64,000 nucleotides of DNA from Paenibacillus gyeongsangnamensis (GCF_027533625.1 NZ_JAQAGZ010000009.1:1-64000), one strand, 5' to 3'. Counted from the stretch's first letter, positions 17,581-27,410 are shown. Notes: generated from the sequence alone by a model not told the origin. Numbers and translations: made by a program.

Positions 17581-19101
17581 ATGACGAGTGCCGTTTACCT
17601 GATTTTCGGAGCGACGGGGGATTTGGCCCGGCGCAAGCTTTTTCCGGCGTTTTACAGTATGTATCGCGAGCGCAAGCTGGGCGACCGTTTCGCCGTGATC
17701 GGACTGGCCCGGCGTCCCCGGACGAATGAGCAGTTCCGGGATGATCTGTACGAATCCATTCAAGAATTTGCCCGTTACAATGTAACGAAGGACGAGCAGT
17801 GGGATTCGTTCGTCGAGCATTTCCATTACTTGCCGCTCGACATCAATAACGTCGACGGCTTCAAGAAGCTCCGCGAGCTGACCGACGAGCTGGACGGCAA
17901 ATTCGAGATCGGCGGCAACAAGCTGTTCTATCTCGCGCTGTCCCCTGAGCTGTTCGGCAACGTATCCCATAACCTGAAGGCGGGCGGAATGCTGGAGGGT
18001 ACGGGCTGGAATCGTCTTGTTATCGAAAAGCCGTTCGGCTACGACCTGCCTTCGGCCGAGAAGCTGAATGCGGAAATCCGCCAAGTATTCGACGAGCAGG
18101 ACATTTACCGGATCGACCATTATCTGGGCAAAGAAATGGTGCAAAACATTAACGTGGTGCGCTTCGCCAACACGTTCTTCGAGCCGCTCTGGAATAATAA
18201 GTACATAGCCAACATTCAAATCACGTTAAGCGAAACCGTCGGCGTAGAGGAGCGCGGCGGCTACTACGACCGTTCCGGCGCACTGCGCGACATGGGGCAG
18301 AACCATATGCTTCAGATGCTCGCGGTCATGGCCATGGAGCCGCCGAGCCGGATGCATCCGGAGGACATCCGCGACGAGAAGGTCAAGGTGTTCCGCTCCC
18401 TTCGCGGCTTCCAGACGGCGGCCGAGGTGCGGGCGAACACCGTACGCGGCCAATACGTGTCGGGTACGCTCAAGGGCAAGCCGGTGCCGGGTTACCGCGA
18501 AGAGGATTCGGTGAATCCGGAGTCGACGACGGAAACTTATTTTGCCGCACGGGTGTTCGTGGACAACTTCCGCTGGGCGGGCGTGCCGTTCTATATCCGG
18601 ACAGGCAAACGTCTGCCGGCCAAGACGACCGAGGTCGTCGTCGAATTCAAGAATGTGCCGAACAACGTCTACTTGTCCCGCAAGCATAAGCTGGAGCCGA
18701 ACCTACTGGTATTCCGGATCAATCCGATGGAAGGCATTTATTTCAAAATCAATGCCAAGCAGCCGGGCACCGAAGGGACGATTATTCCGGTAGCGATGGA
18801 TTTCTGCCAAAGCTGCCAGGTCGGCTTGAATACACCGGAGGCTTACGAGCGTCTCCTGTACGATGCGGCGCGCGGCGATTCGACTTATTTTACCCGCTGG
18901 GATGAAGTGGCGCTGGCCTGGAAATACGTGGATAAAATTGCTTCCGCCTGGGGAGAGCGGACCGAGGATCTGCATCTGTACGCTGCCGGTACCTGGGGAC
19001 CGGAGCGCGGGCAGCAGCTGGTCGCCGAAGACGGCTTCCGCTGGTGGCCGGTGCAGGGGCAGGACGAAGGCGAAGTGCACTGGGAGTTCGTACAGCGCTA
19101 A
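17581..19101 (+). CDS. zwf: glucose-6-phosphate 1-dehydrogenase
   Basis: 506 residues. The nucleotide-binding motif is FGATGDLARRK near the N-terminus, and the active-site block YRIDHYLGKE (about residue 175) carries the catalytic His pair and substrate Lys. It oxidises glucose 6-phosphate to 6-phosphogluconolactone with NADP+, the entry to the pentose phosphate pathway. I take the ATG at 17581 because GAGGG lies just before it; an ATG at 17569 has no ribosome site. The length is normal for the family. Confidence 0.95.
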   Translation: MTSAVYLIFGATGDLARRKLFPAFYSMYRERKLGDRFAVIGLARRPRTNEQFRDDLYESIQEFARYNVTKDEQWDSFVEHFHYLPLDINNVDGFKKLRELTDELDGKFEIGGNKLFYLALSPELFGNVSHNLKAGGMLEGTGWNRLVIEKPFGYDLPSAEKLNAEIRQVFDEQDIYRIDHYLGKEMVQNINVVRFANTFFEPLWNNKYIANIQITLSETVGVEERGGYYDRSGALRDMGQNHMLQMLAVMAMEPPSRMHPEDIRDEKVKVFRSLRGFQTAAEVRANTVRGQYVSGTLKGKPVPGYREEDSVNPESTTETYFAARVFVDNFRWAGVPFYIRTGKRLPAKTTEVVVEFKNVPNNVYLSRKHKLEPNLLVFRINPMEGIYFKINAKQPGTEGTIIPVAMDFCQSCQVGLNTPEAYERLLYDAARGDSTYFTRWDEVALAWKYVDKIASAWGERTEDLHLYAAGTWGPERGQQLVAEDGFRWWPVQGQDEGEVHWEFVQR

Positions 19102-19157
19102 GCGCCGGAGCCATGAACTAGCCGGACAGGGGCTGTGCCGAGGAGGGGGAGCCAAGG

Positions 19158-19781
19158 ATGTTCAAGCTGTACGATATTTCGACGGCGATTCGGCCGGATA
19201 TGCAGGTATGGAAAGATAATGCCGCAGTGCGGCCGACATTCGAGAATACGAGCAACCATCAGACAGGACAAACCTACGGAACGCGCATCGGCATCGACGC
19301 GCACACGGGGACGCATCTCGATGCTCCATTGCACATGCTGGACGGCGGCGCCACGATCGATACGATTCCGTTGCAGGACCTGGTCGGGACGGCGAGGGTG
19401 CTGGATTTGACCCGTGTCGTGGACGCGGTAACGGCGGAGGATCTGAAGCCTCACGCGATTCAGCCGGGCGAATGGATTCTGCTCAAAACCCGCAATTCGT
19501 TCACGGACCGCTGGGATGACGGCTTCGTCTTTCTGCGGGCCGACGGTGCGGCCTATCTGGCGGAGCTCGGCATTAAGGGAGTCGGAACGGACGCCCTGGG
19601 TATTGAACGGTCCCAAGAGGGGTACCCGACGCACCGGACGCTGATGCGGGCAGGCGTGCTCATCCTCGAGGGGCTGCGCCTCGCTGACGTGCCTCCCGGC
19701 AGCTACTTCTTCGTGCTTGCGCCGCTCAAGCTGGAGGGCATCGAGGCGGCGCCGGCGCGGGCTTTTCTGCTCGGCAGCTAA
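19158..19781 (+). CDS. cyclase-family hydrolase (kynurenine formamidase-like)
   Basis: 207 residues with the family motif HTGTHLDAPLH (about residues 51-61) that binds the catalytic metals, and RSQEGYPTHRTLM near residue 155 with the conserved second His. Members hydrolyse N-formylkynurenine or related amides or cyclic esters in the cytoplasm. AGGAGGGGGAG precedes the ATG. No other tryptophan-degradation gene is nearby, so the true substrate is open. Confidence 0.85.
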   Translation: MFKLYDISTAIRPDMQVWKDNAAVRPTFENTSNHQTGQTYGTRIGIDAHTGTHLDAPLHMLDGGATIDTIPLQDLVGTARVLDLTRVVDAVTAEDLKPHAIQPGEWILLKTRNSFTDRWDDGFVFLRADGAAYLAELGIKGVGTDALGIERSQEGYPTHRTLMRAGVLILEGLRLADVPPGSYFFVLAPLKLEGIEAAPARAFLLGS

Positions 19782-19797
19782 AGATGGAATCAGAGAA

Positions 19798-19852
19798 AGA
19801 ATCCGTGAAACAGGAATGATTCGATCATTCCGGTTATACGGGTTCTTTTTTT
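19798..19852 (+). terminator. long terminator hairpin
   Basis: AGAATCCGT pairs with ACGGGTTCT around a perfect inner stem GGAATGAT-TC-GATCATTCC region (19811-19829), followed by a run of T to 19852. Confidence 0.8.
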
Positions 19853-19972
19853 TCAGTTGATAGGAAGTCATTTAAAAGGATGACATTTCCCTTAGTGCAA
19901 GCGCTGCAAAAAAAAGCTATAATAAAGGGATGGGAGCACTTCCCGCATAGAGAAACAGGGGGCATACGCCGC

Positions 19973-21037
19973 ATGACGCGACGCGCTTTTATTCGTTGGA
20001 TGCTTGGGATGCTCGTTATGATCGGGGCAGCGCTCACGGGACTCGTAAAGCTGCTGCAAAAGTCAGTGGATTCGCAGGTCTCGGAGCCGGCGAAGGACGC
20101 CGTTCTGCTGAATAAGCAGGAGCCGAGGGTGGAGACCGCCTCCGTATCGGCGGAAAACGGTGGACCATTGCTGTCTTATATGATTCTGAGCGATCTGCAT
20201 ATCTCGACCTACGATCCTCTGACCATTCAGCATATGAAGGAAGCGCTGAAGGATATCAAGCAAATTGACTCGCCGATCGATACAATTGTCATCACCGGCG
20301 ATCTGACGGACTACGGCCGCGAGGTCGACTACAAGGAGCTGCAGAAGCTGCTGTCCGCTTATCAGCTGCCGCCGATTTACGCCAACATGGGCAACCACGA
20401 CTATTATGACATCTGGATCGATCGGAAGGGCGGCTTCAATAAGGACACGGTGCCGAACGGCAAGACGGATTGGCAGTCGCGCGAACGGTTCATGAAGTTT
20501 TTTGGCCTGCAGAAAATTTATTACGACGTCAAGGTGAAGGACCACCATCTGGTGCTGCTGTCGCAGGAGGCCTATGTGCAGGAGCGGCCGGAGGTCGGAG
20601 AAGGCGCCTGGTATTCCGACGAGCAGCTCGACTGGCTGAAGGAGAAGCTCGCTTCCTACAAGGACGGCAAGCCCGTCTTCGTGATGACGCACCAGCCGCT
20701 TCCGCCAATCGGGCAGGACGGCGGGTCGCATCAGCTGATTCCGGCCAAGAAGTTCCGCGAAATTCTGAAGCCGTACAAGAACGTATTCGTCTTCTGCGGA
20801 CACCGGCATCAGGATTTTCAAGGCACAGTCGAGCATTACGTCAAGGAAACGTTCCACTATTTCCATAACTCGTCCGTAGGACGGGTGTTGAACCGCAACT
20901 TCGACGGGGCGAGCGCCAAGCTCAAATCCCAGGGGCTGTACGTCCAGGTATATAAAGACAAGGTCACGGTGCGCGGCAGGGAGTTCGAGACCCGAACCTG
21001 GCTGAAGGAAGCCGACTGGACGATTAAGCTGGTTTGA
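19973..21037 (+). CDS. metallophosphoesterase, Tat-exported
   Basis: 354 residues from the ATG at 19973, which follows AGGGGG; the open frame upstream covers a likely promoter (TATAAT at 19918-19923). The N-terminus TRRAFIRWMLGMLVMIGAAL is a twin-arginine signal. The calcineurin-like motifs follow in order: DLHIS, GDLTD, GNHDYYD, MTHQP and GHRHQ, supplying the two-metal site. It probably cleaves a phosphodiester or phosphomonoester outside the membrane. Substrate unknown. Confidence 0.88.
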   Translation: MTRRAFIRWMLGMLVMIGAALTGLVKLLQKSVDSQVSEPAKDAVLLNKQEPRVETASVSAENGGPLLSYMILSDLHISTYDPLTIQHMKEALKDIKQIDSPIDTIVITGDLTDYGREVDYKELQKLLSAYQLPPIYANMGNHDYYDIWIDRKGGFNKDTVPNGKTDWQSRERFMKFFGLQKIYYDVKVKDHHLVLLSQEAYVQERPEVGEGAWYSDEQLDWLKEKLASYKDGKPVFVMTHQPLPPIGQDGGSHQLIPAKKFREILKPYKNVFVFCGHRHQDFQGTVEHYVKETFHYFHNSSVGRVLNRNFDGASAKLKSQGLYVQVYKDKVTVRGREFETRTWLKEADWTIKLV

Positions 21038-21105
21038 CACCAGGGGGATGAGCCCCAGCGGCCGAGCCGCGTTATTCTCGCAAAAAGAAAGGAACATCAA
21101 CGCAT

Positions 21106-22689
21106 ATGAGCACGGGAACGACCGACAAATTGAAAAATGAGGTACTGAAACGCCGTACCTTTGCTATTATTTCCCACCCGGACGCGGGGAAGACGACGCT
21201 GACCGAGAAGCTGCTGCTCTTCGGAGGCGCGATCCGGCTGGCCGGTACGGTCAAGGGCCGCAAGGCCAGCCGCCACGCGACCTCAGACTGGATGGAGATC
21301 GAGAAGCAGCGGGGAATCTCGGTTACGTCGAGCGTGATGCAATTCGATTATGAAGGGCACCGCGTCAACATTTTGGATACCCCGGGTCACCAGGACTTCA
21401 GCGAGGACACGTACCGGACGCTGACCGCTGCGGACAGCGCGGTGATGCTGATCGACTCCGCCAAGGGCGTCGAGGCCCAGACGAAGAAGCTGTTCCAGGT
21501 ATGCCGCAAGCGGGGCATTCCGATCTTCACGTTCATCAACAAGCTGGACCGCGAGGGGCAGAATCCGTTCGACCTGCTTGAGGAGCTGGAGAACGTGCTC
21601 GGCATCCGATCTTACCCAATGAACTGGCCGATCGGGATGGGCAAGCAGTTCTGCGGCGTGTACGACCGGAAGCTGACGCAGGTGGAGCTGTTCCAGGGCG
21701 ACGACCACCGCGAAATCCAGGTTCGCAAGGTCAGCGGCTACGAAGACCCGGTCGTGAAGGAGATCGCCGGCGAGTTCTTCTATGACCAGCTCGTGCAGGA
21801 TCTGGAGCTGCTCGACGTAGCGGGCGACGAGTTCGATTTCGAGAAGGTGCGCCAAGGCGAGCTGACGCCGGTATTCTTCGGCAGCGCGATCAACAACTTC
21901 GGGGTGCAGACGTTCCTCGAGAATTTTCTGCAGCTGGCGCCGACGCCGACGCCGCGCAAGAGCAACGAGGGCCAGGTCGACCCGCTGAACGAGAAGTTTA
22001 CCGGCTACATTTTCAAAATCCAGGCAAACATGAACCCGGCGCACCGGGACCGTATCGCCTTCCTGCGCATCTGCTCGGGCAAGTTCGAGCGGGGGATGTC
22101 GGTGAAGCACGTGCGCGTCGGAAAGGAGATCAAGCTGGCCCAGCCGCAGCAGTTCCTCGCGCAGGACCGCGATATCGTCGAGGATGCGTATCCGGGCGAT
22201 ATTATCGGTCTGTTCGATCCGGGCATCTTCCGCATCGGAGATACGCTCAGCCAGACGGCGGGCCTCGAATTCGACGAGCTGCCGACGTTCTCCCCGGAGC
22301 TGTTCTCCAAGGTGACTGTGAAGAACGCGCTCAAGCATAAGCAGTTTCAGAAGGGCGTTGACCAGCTGACGGAGGAGGGCACCATTCAGGTGTTCAAGAC
22401 GATCGGCTTCGAGGACCTGATCCTCGGCGTCGTCGGGCAGCTCCAGTTCGAGGTGTTCGAGTACCGGATGAAGGCGGAGTACGGCGTGGAAGTGCAGCTG
22501 GCGCGCATGACCTACCAATTCGCCCGCTGGCTCGTGGGAGACGACATCGACCCGGCGAAGTTCCGGATCAATTCGCAGCTTGTGAAAGACAAGAAGGACA
22601 ACTACGTTGCGCTGTTCGAGAATGAATATGCGCTTCGGACGTCGATGGAGAAAAATCCGAATCTGAAATTTCTGGAGATGGCGCCGTAA
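21106..22689 (+). CDS. prfC: peptide chain release factor 3
   Basis: 527 residues. Translational GTPase motifs are SHPDAGKTT (G1), DTPGHQDF (G3) and NKLDREG (G4), and the RF3-specific block SDWMEIEKQRGISVTSSVMQ is present. RF3 recycles RF1/RF2 from the ribosome after peptide release and can take part in quality control. AAAGAAAGGA precedes the ATG. Length normal. Confidence 0.96.
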   Translation: MSTGTTDKLKNEVLKRRTFAIISHPDAGKTTLTEKLLLFGGAIRLAGTVKGRKASRHATSDWMEIEKQRGISVTSSVMQFDYEGHRVNILDTPGHQDFSEDTYRTLTAADSAVMLIDSAKGVEAQTKKLFQVCRKRGIPIFTFINKLDREGQNPFDLLEELENVLGIRSYPMNWPIGMGKQFCGVYDRKLTQVELFQGDDHREIQVRKVSGYEDPVVKEIAGEFFYDQLVQDLELLDVAGDEFDFEKVRQGELTPVFFGSAINNFGVQTFLENFLQLAPTPTPRKSNEGQVDPLNEKFTGYIFKIQANMNPAHRDRIAFLRICSGKFERGMSVKHVRVGKEIKLAQPQQFLAQDRDIVEDAYPGDIIGLFDPGIFRIGDTLSQTAGLEFDELPTFSPELFSKVTVKNALKHKQFQKGVDQLTEEGTIQVFKTIGFEDLILGVVGQLQFEVFEYRMKAEYGVEVQLARMTYQFARWLVGDDIDPAKFRINSQLVKDKKDNYVALFENEYALRTSMEKNPNLKFLEMAP

Positions 22690-22711
22690 CGATCAGGCCC
22701 GTCTCTTCATC

Positions 22712-22755
22712 AGGCTCTTCACATGCCCGCGGTGCGGGAGGTGAGGAGCCTTTTG
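22712..22755 (+). terminator. terminator after prfC
   Basis: AGGCTCTTCAC (22712-22722) pairs with GTGAGGAGCCT (22741-22751, one mismatch) then TTTTG. An inner GCCCGC/GCGGG stem strengthens it. Confidence 0.75.
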
Positions 22756-22906
22756 TGCGTTGGGGCGGCGTTCGCACAGCCTCTAGCGGTAGGCGGACAC
22801 CCGGGACCAACGGTCCGAACCGGGCATACACTAATAAAGGACTGCATGAAGGAATAAGGCAGCTTGCGGGTGACGTAAAGAAAGCGGGAATGAAAGGCGG
22901 CTCGTG

Positions 22907-23677
22907 ATGAAGAAAGCGATTGTTCGCAGAAGATTTGTGGTCAGCAAATGGAAGAAGACGAAAGCGCTTCTGGATAGCCGTGCCATTGCTCTGCATATTC
23001 CGGAAACCCAGACGATGACCAGGGCCCATTTAAATGAGATGCTGAAGAAATACGGCATGGTTTATGTCAAACCGAGCACTGGAACGTACGGCATCGGCGT
23101 CATGCGCATCGAGCGGGAGACGGGCTCGGGGAGCACCCGGTACCGGTTCCAAGCGGGGACGAGGATACGAAGCTTCACCGATTACGACGCGATGTACGAT
23201 GCGATCAAAGGGCTGACCGGCGGCCGCTTGTATCTGGCGCAGAAGGGGATTCAGCTGCTCAAGCATCAAGGCCGGCGTTTTGATCTGCGGGTGATGGTGC
23301 AGCTCAGTCCGCAGGGACGGTGGGAGACGACGGGCTTGATCGGCCGGCTGGCCGCGGCGAATAAGGTGGTGACCAATATCCACAACGGAGGCACTTTATA
23401 TCCGGTGGAAACGCTGCTAAGCTCGCATTTGTCAGGAGAAGAGACGGGGCGTCTGCTTCAAAAGCTCCGCCGGCTCGGGACCTCGGTGGCCCGGCAGCTG
23501 TACAGGAAATATCCGGGACTGAAGGAGATCGGGCTCGATGTGGCGCTGGATGAACAGCTGCACCCTTGGGTGCTGGAAGTGAACACGTGCCCCGACCCAT
23601 GGATCTTCCGCAAGCTGAAGGACAAGCGCATCTTCTCCCGCATCTACCGTTACTGCAAGGCGTATGGCAGATTGTAG
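22907..23677 (+). CDS. YheC/YheD-type ATP-grasp protein
   Basis: 256 residues, start ATG after AAAGGCGG. ATP-grasp features are KYGMVYVKPSTGTYGIGVMRI (about 45-65, nucleotide lid), RRFDLRVMVQL and the metal-binding end EIGLDVALDEQLHPWVLEVN with E-x-N. YheC/YheD proteins of Bacillus are associated with the spore coat. It is shorter than YheC/D (about 360-450) and holds only the catalytic part. Peptide-ligase substrate unknown. Confidence 0.82.
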   Translation: MKKAIVRRRFVVSKWKKTKALLDSRAIALHIPETQTMTRAHLNEMLKKYGMVYVKPSTGTYGIGVMRIERETGSGSTRYRFQAGTRIRSFTDYDAMYDAIKGLTGGRLYLAQKGIQLLKHQGRRFDLRVMVQLSPQGRWETTGLIGRLAAANKVVTNIHNGGTLYPVETLLSSHLSGEETGRLLQKLRRLGTSVARQLYRKYPGLKEIGLDVALDEQLHPWVLEVNTCPDPWIFRKLKDKRIFSRIYRYCKAYGRL

Positions 23678-23696
23678 CGGAAGGGGGCGTAAACGT

Positions 23697-23742
23697 AAAA
23701 AGCGACCGGCTTCGCGAGACTTCGTGCGCATGCCGGTCGTTG
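23697..23742 (-). terminator. terminator of the kinase gene on the minus strand
   Basis: CGACCGGC (23703-23710) pairs with GCCGGTCG (23732-23739). On the minus strand the stem is followed by CTTTTT (23701-23696), so it ends the histidine-kinase transcript between convergent genes. Confidence 0.65.
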
Positions 23743-23757
23743 CCGTTTGTGACGAGC

Positions 23758-25242
23758 TTATGTTGCGGCGTTGCCGCCTTCCGGCTCTACAGACGGCGCC
23801 CGCTTCGGCAGCGTCACGGTGAAGGTCGAGCCGAGGCCGGCGGTACTGTTCACCTCAATGGAGCCGTCATGCGCTTCGACAAGCTGCTTGACGATGGACA
23901 AGCCGAGACCGGTTTCGCTGTTGGTCTTGCTCCGGGAGGGGTCCGCCTTGTAGAAGCGCTCCCAGATGAGCGCCAGCTCCTCAGTGGACATGCCTCTGCC
24001 GGTATCGGCTACTGTGATCATCGTAGCGTCCTCCGTCTCGATGCCGGTCAGGCGGATCGTGCCGTAGTCCGTGAACTGAATGCTGTTCTTCACGAGATTG
24101 ATGACGATTTGGGTCAGACGGTCGTAATCCCCGTACACCCTCAGCTCGGGCTGGCATTCGATGACAAGATGCAGCCGCTTCTCCTCGATCAGCACGTCCA
24201 GCGTCTCCGAGACGAATTCGAACAGCTCGATGAGCGGGCTCGTCTTCTTATGGAGCGTAATCAAGCCGCTCTCGATCTTCTCCATGTCGAGCAGCTCGTT
24301 GATGAGACGGATCAGGCGGAAGGTCTCCTTCTCGATGATGCCGTAATACTTCAACTGCTCCTCGGGCTTATGGACGAAGCCATTCTTCAGCCCTTCGATT
24401 ATGCCCCGGATCGAGGTCAGCGGCGTTCGCAGCTCATGGGTCACGTCCGTAATAAAATGACGCCTGCGCGTCTCGAACTGCTTCAGCTTCTCCGCCGACT
24501 GCTCCAGCTGGTCGGCCATGGAGTTGAAGTCGCGCGCAAGCTCGCCGAGCTCATCAGAGCGATTGACCGGGGAACGGGCGCTGTAGATGCCGGAGGCCAG
24601 CTGACGCGTGGTCAGGCGCAGCGAACGGATGCTGCGGCTCATATTTCTGGAGATCAGCCAAGAGACAGCTACAGCTAGCAAAAAGACAAAGGCAATGATG
24701 TAGATCAGCGCCTGATCGAGTGTCACTAGCGTAGCTTGGATGCCCTGGAGAGGCGAGATGACGAAGAGCTGCAGATCCCCCTTCTGACTTTTTGGCTTGA
24801 TGGACTTATAGTAGATGACCAACGGCTGATCCGTATTGCGTACGATGGTGAAGCTCGTTATTTCCTTCGTACCCAGCACCCTGCCGCGAAGTCTGTCAAG
24901 GAAGGGACGGCCGCTCAGCGCTTTGGGCATCCTGGGATCGCGGTAAACGAGTTCACCGTACTTGTCCAGAAGAATGAAGGATACCTTCCTTTCGCTCAGC
25001 AGGCCCCGATAAGTCTGGAGCGAAACGGCGGGGTCTTCCTCCTCCTTGGCTACGAGGCGTACGATCGCTCTGGCTATGCTGCTGAGCTCCTCGGTTTTCT
25101 GCTTGTAGAACTGTTTCTCCATAAAATAAATGAAGCCTGCGGACAAGAGCGATAGGATCAGCAGCGACACGATCAGATGGCTCAGAAACTGACGCTGAAA
25201 GAAGGTAAAGCGGTAGCGGAACCGGCGGCGCGCCCCTGGCAT
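23758..25242 (-). CDS. sensor histidine kinase (HAMP, HisKA, HATPase)
   Basis: About 494 residues from the ATG at 25242, seven bases after GGAGG; earlier in-frame ATGs at 25275 and 25248 are inside the regulator gene. There are two membrane helices (about 22-42 and 175-200) with a 130-residue outside sensor, then HAMP, a HisKA box FITDVTHELRTPLTSIRG with the phospho-His, and an HATPase with NLVKNSIQF, DTGRGM and TGLGLSIVKQ. It partners the regulator encoded just upstream. The signal is unknown. Confidence 0.9.
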   Translation of the reverse strand: MPGARRRFRYRFTFFQRQFLSHLIVSLLILSLLSAGFIYFMEKQFYKQKTEELSSIARAIVRLVAKEEEDPAVSLQTYRGLLSERKVSFILLDKYGELVYRDPRMPKALSGRPFLDRLRGRVLGTKEITSFTIVRNTDQPLVIYYKSIKPKSQKGDLQLFVISPLQGIQATLVTLDQALIYIIAFVFLLAVAVSWLISRNMSRSIRSLRLTTRQLASGIYSARSPVNRSDELGELARDFNSMADQLEQSAEKLKQFETRRRHFITDVTHELRTPLTSIRGIIEGLKNGFVHKPEEQLKYYGIIEKETFRLIRLINELLDMEKIESGLITLHKKTSPLIELFEFVSETLDVLIEEKRLHLVIECQPELRVYGDYDRLTQIVINLVKNSIQFTDYGTIRLTGIETEDATMITVADTGRGMSTEELALIWERFYKADPSRSKTNSETGLGLSIVKQLVEAHDGSIEVNSTAGLGSTFTVTLPKRAPSVEPEGGNAAT

Positions 25243-25244
25243 GG

Positions 25245-25967
25245 TCATTCCTCCAGCTTGTAGCCTACGCCCCAAACGGTGACGATCAGCGGGTGCTCCG
25301 GCGACGAGACTTTATTGCGCAGCCGTTTAATATGCACGTCGACGGTGCGCTCCTCGCCCAAATAATCGAAGCCCCAGATGCTTTCCAGCAGCTGTTCCCG
25401 GGTAAATACCCGTTTCGGATAACGCACGAAAAGAGTCAGCAGCTCGAATTCCTTGGGGGTCAGGTTGGTGATGGTCGTTCCGTTCAGCGTGGCGCTGCGC
25501 GCGGATAAATTAACGAGGATCTTCTTATGCTTCAGCACCTCATCGTCGGGTCTTTCCTCCGAGAAGACGTCATCCGCAGAGGAGCCTGGCTCCGCACCTC
25601 CGCTTCCGGCACGATAACGCCGCAGCACCGCCTTCATCCGGGCGATCAGCTCCATCGGACTGAAGGGCTTGGTCACATAATCGTCCGCTCCAAGCTCCAG
25701 ACCGAGAATGCGGTCCTGCTCCTGGTCTCTGGCCGTCAGTAGGATGACCGGCGTCGCCAGCTTGCGGCGGATGTCCCGGCAGAGCGTAATGCCGTCTTTG
25801 CCAGGAAGCATCCAGTCCAGAATGATGAAGTCCCAGCCCTGCTGTGCGATCGCCTGCTCCGCGGCGAGGCCGTCGTGGACGAAGGTCGTTTCATATTGTT
25901 CCTTGCTGAAAAACAACTGCAGCATTTCACAGACCGAGTGGTCGTCTTCCGCAACCAGAAGCTTCAT
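25245..25967 (-). CDS. OmpR/PhoB-family response regulator
   Basis: 240 residues. Receiver domain with acidic pocket EDD near the start, phospho-acceptor Asp in FIILDWMLPGKDG (about 51) and Lys in DDYVTKPFSPMEL (about 100). A linker of about 30 residues rich in Gly/Ser/Asp follows, unusually long, and then a winged helix ending RTVDVHIKRLRNKV and VWGVGYKLEE. The stop region carries the ribosome site for the kinase gene. Confidence 0.9.
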   Translation of the reverse strand: MKLLVAEDDHSVCEMLQLFFSKEQYETTFVHDGLAAEQAIAQQGWDFIILDWMLPGKDGITLCRDIRRKLATPVILLTARDQEQDRILGLELGADDYVTKPFSPMELIARMKAVLRRYRAGSGGAEPGSSADDVFSEERPDDEVLKHKKILVNLSARSATLNGTTITNLTPKEFELLTLFVRYPKRVFTREQLLESIWGFDYLGEERTVDVHIKRLRNKVSSPEHPLIVTVWGVGYKLEE

Positions 25968-26168
25968 AGATTATAGCAACTCCCGCATCAAAATAACGTG
26001 TTCCCAAGTTGTGTAGGTTAGTTCAAGCATAGTCGCTCGGAAGGCTGTTGACAAGAGGGGGAAAACGGCATTCCGATGCGGGTGCCTTCGGTCAGCGCAG
26101 CTTGGAAAAAATCCCCGATCACCATTGACAGCTTTAATGGAGCGTGAGATAATGAACGCGCGTACATT

Positions 26169-27248
26169 TTGGGAAGAGGAGGGGTTGGAATCGTTACCCG
26201 CAAGGAAGTTGCTGAGCTAGCGGGAGTATCCGAGGCGACCGTTTCCCGTGTCTTCAACGGCGTAGGCCCGATGAAGGAGGAAACGAAGCAGCGGGTGCTT
26301 CAAGCAGCCAAGACCTTAAACTATCATCCGAACGCCATCGCTCAGAGCTTCGCCCGCCGCCGCAGCGGCAATTTGGGCATCGTGCTTCCTTACGTGCCGA
26401 AGGTGCATATTTTCTCGACGTATTATTTCTCCGAGGTGCTCAGCGGGATCGGCGAAGCCGTTAAGCAGAAGGGCTACGATATGCTGCTTATGTTCCGCAG
26501 TCCCGGAGAAGAAAGCGATTACAGCAGCTTGTTCCGTTCACAGAAGGTGGACGCCTGCGTCATCCTCGGGGCAACCGACTCGCCGGGAGAGCGGAGCGAG
26601 CTGAAGAAGCTGGAAGCGGCAGGGCATCCGTTCTGCCTGGTGAACCAACATTTCAGCGGCGAACGCTTCTGCGAAGTGGACGCGGACCATGAAGAGGGCA
26701 GCCGCAAGGCGGTAAAGCACCTTGTGGAGCGCGGCTATCGGCAGATCGCTTTCCTGAACGGCTCGCCCCAGTTCTCGAACAGCGGCGACCGTCTGCGCGG
26801 CTACAAGAAGGCGATGCATGAGAGCGGCTTGCTCCCTGCAGTCGCAGCCGGAGAAGTGCAGGTACCCGGGCATCTGTATTATGAGGGAAATTATAGCCGC
26901 ACAAGCGGCTACCGCGCCGCGGCGGCGCTGAAGCCGCATCTGGACCGGGTGGACGCCGTATTCGTGGCCAACGACCGGATGGCTACGGGCCTTATGCAGG
27001 GGCTCCGCGAGGTTGGCATTCAGGTCGGGCGGGATCTGGCGATTGTCGGCTATGACGATTCCGATACGGCCCGGGTCACCGATCCGCCGCTGACGAGCGT
27101 CGCCGTGCCGTTTTACGAAATGGGCAAGCTCGCCGCGGAGAAGCTGCTGGATCGGCTTGCCGCTCCGGAGAGCGCAGCGGAGCCGTGCTTCCAGGTCCGG
27201 CTGAAGACGGAGCTGGTCGTTCGGCAATCTTGCATGACCAGCAAGTAA
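26169..27248 (+). CDS. LacI-family transcriptional regulator
   Basis: Up to 359 residues. Helix-turn-helix TRKEVAELAGVSEATVSRVF is followed by the hinge NYHPNAIAQSFARRR and a periplasmic-binding-protein effector domain to KTELVV. It probably represses the oxidoreductase-ThuA operon that begins 160 bases downstream, in response to a sugar or polyol. The start is uncertain: the good ribosome site AGAGGAGGGG (26175-26184) is followed in frame only by ATC and GTT, while the only standard in-frame start, TTG at 26169, lies before it. Confidence 0.85.
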   Translation: MGRGGVGIVTRKEVAELAGVSEATVSRVFNGVGPMKEETKQRVLQAAKTLNYHPNAIAQSFARRRSGNLGIVLPYVPKVHIFSTYYFSEVLSGIGEAVKQKGYDMLLMFRSPGEESDYSSLFRSQKVDACVILGATDSPGERSELKKLEAAGHPFCLVNQHFSGERFCEVDADHEEGSRKAVKHLVERGYRQIAFLNGSPQFSNSGDRLRGYKKAMHESGLLPAVAAGEVQVPGHLYYEGNYSRTSGYRAAAALKPHLDRVDAVFVANDRMATGLMQGLREVGIQVGRDLAIVGYDDSDTARVTDPPLTSVAVPFYEMGKLAAEKLLDRLAAPESAAEPCFQVRLKTELVVRQSCMTSK

Positions 27249-27266
27249 TCCGGAAGTCCGGTTTTC

Positions 27267-27371
27267 TTAGTTGATAAGAATTTATAAGTTTTCGTAACTT
27301 ATAGCTTCGCATCAACCTTGGTAAACGCGCTGGTCCTTGTAAGACAAGGACGCAGTAGCCGTTTATCCTGG
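27267..27371 (+). repeat. repeat family A, full copy
   Basis: Begins TTAGTTGATAAGAATTTATA and ends CGTTTATCCTGG. Matches 14541-14643 (opposite strand) and 30508-30608 almost base for base. Sits between the LacI gene and the first oxidoreductase gene of the sugar operon. Confidence 0.85.
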
Positions 27372-27410
27372 TTAACCGGCCTTCCAGGATGCCAAATGGG
27401 AGGGTGACCG

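Noticed and set aside
21283..22518. 411-codon antisense frame over prfC
   Set aside because: Composition (Leu/Val/Arg/His-rich) is that of a reverse-strand shadow of a GC-rich gene; prfC is unambiguous.
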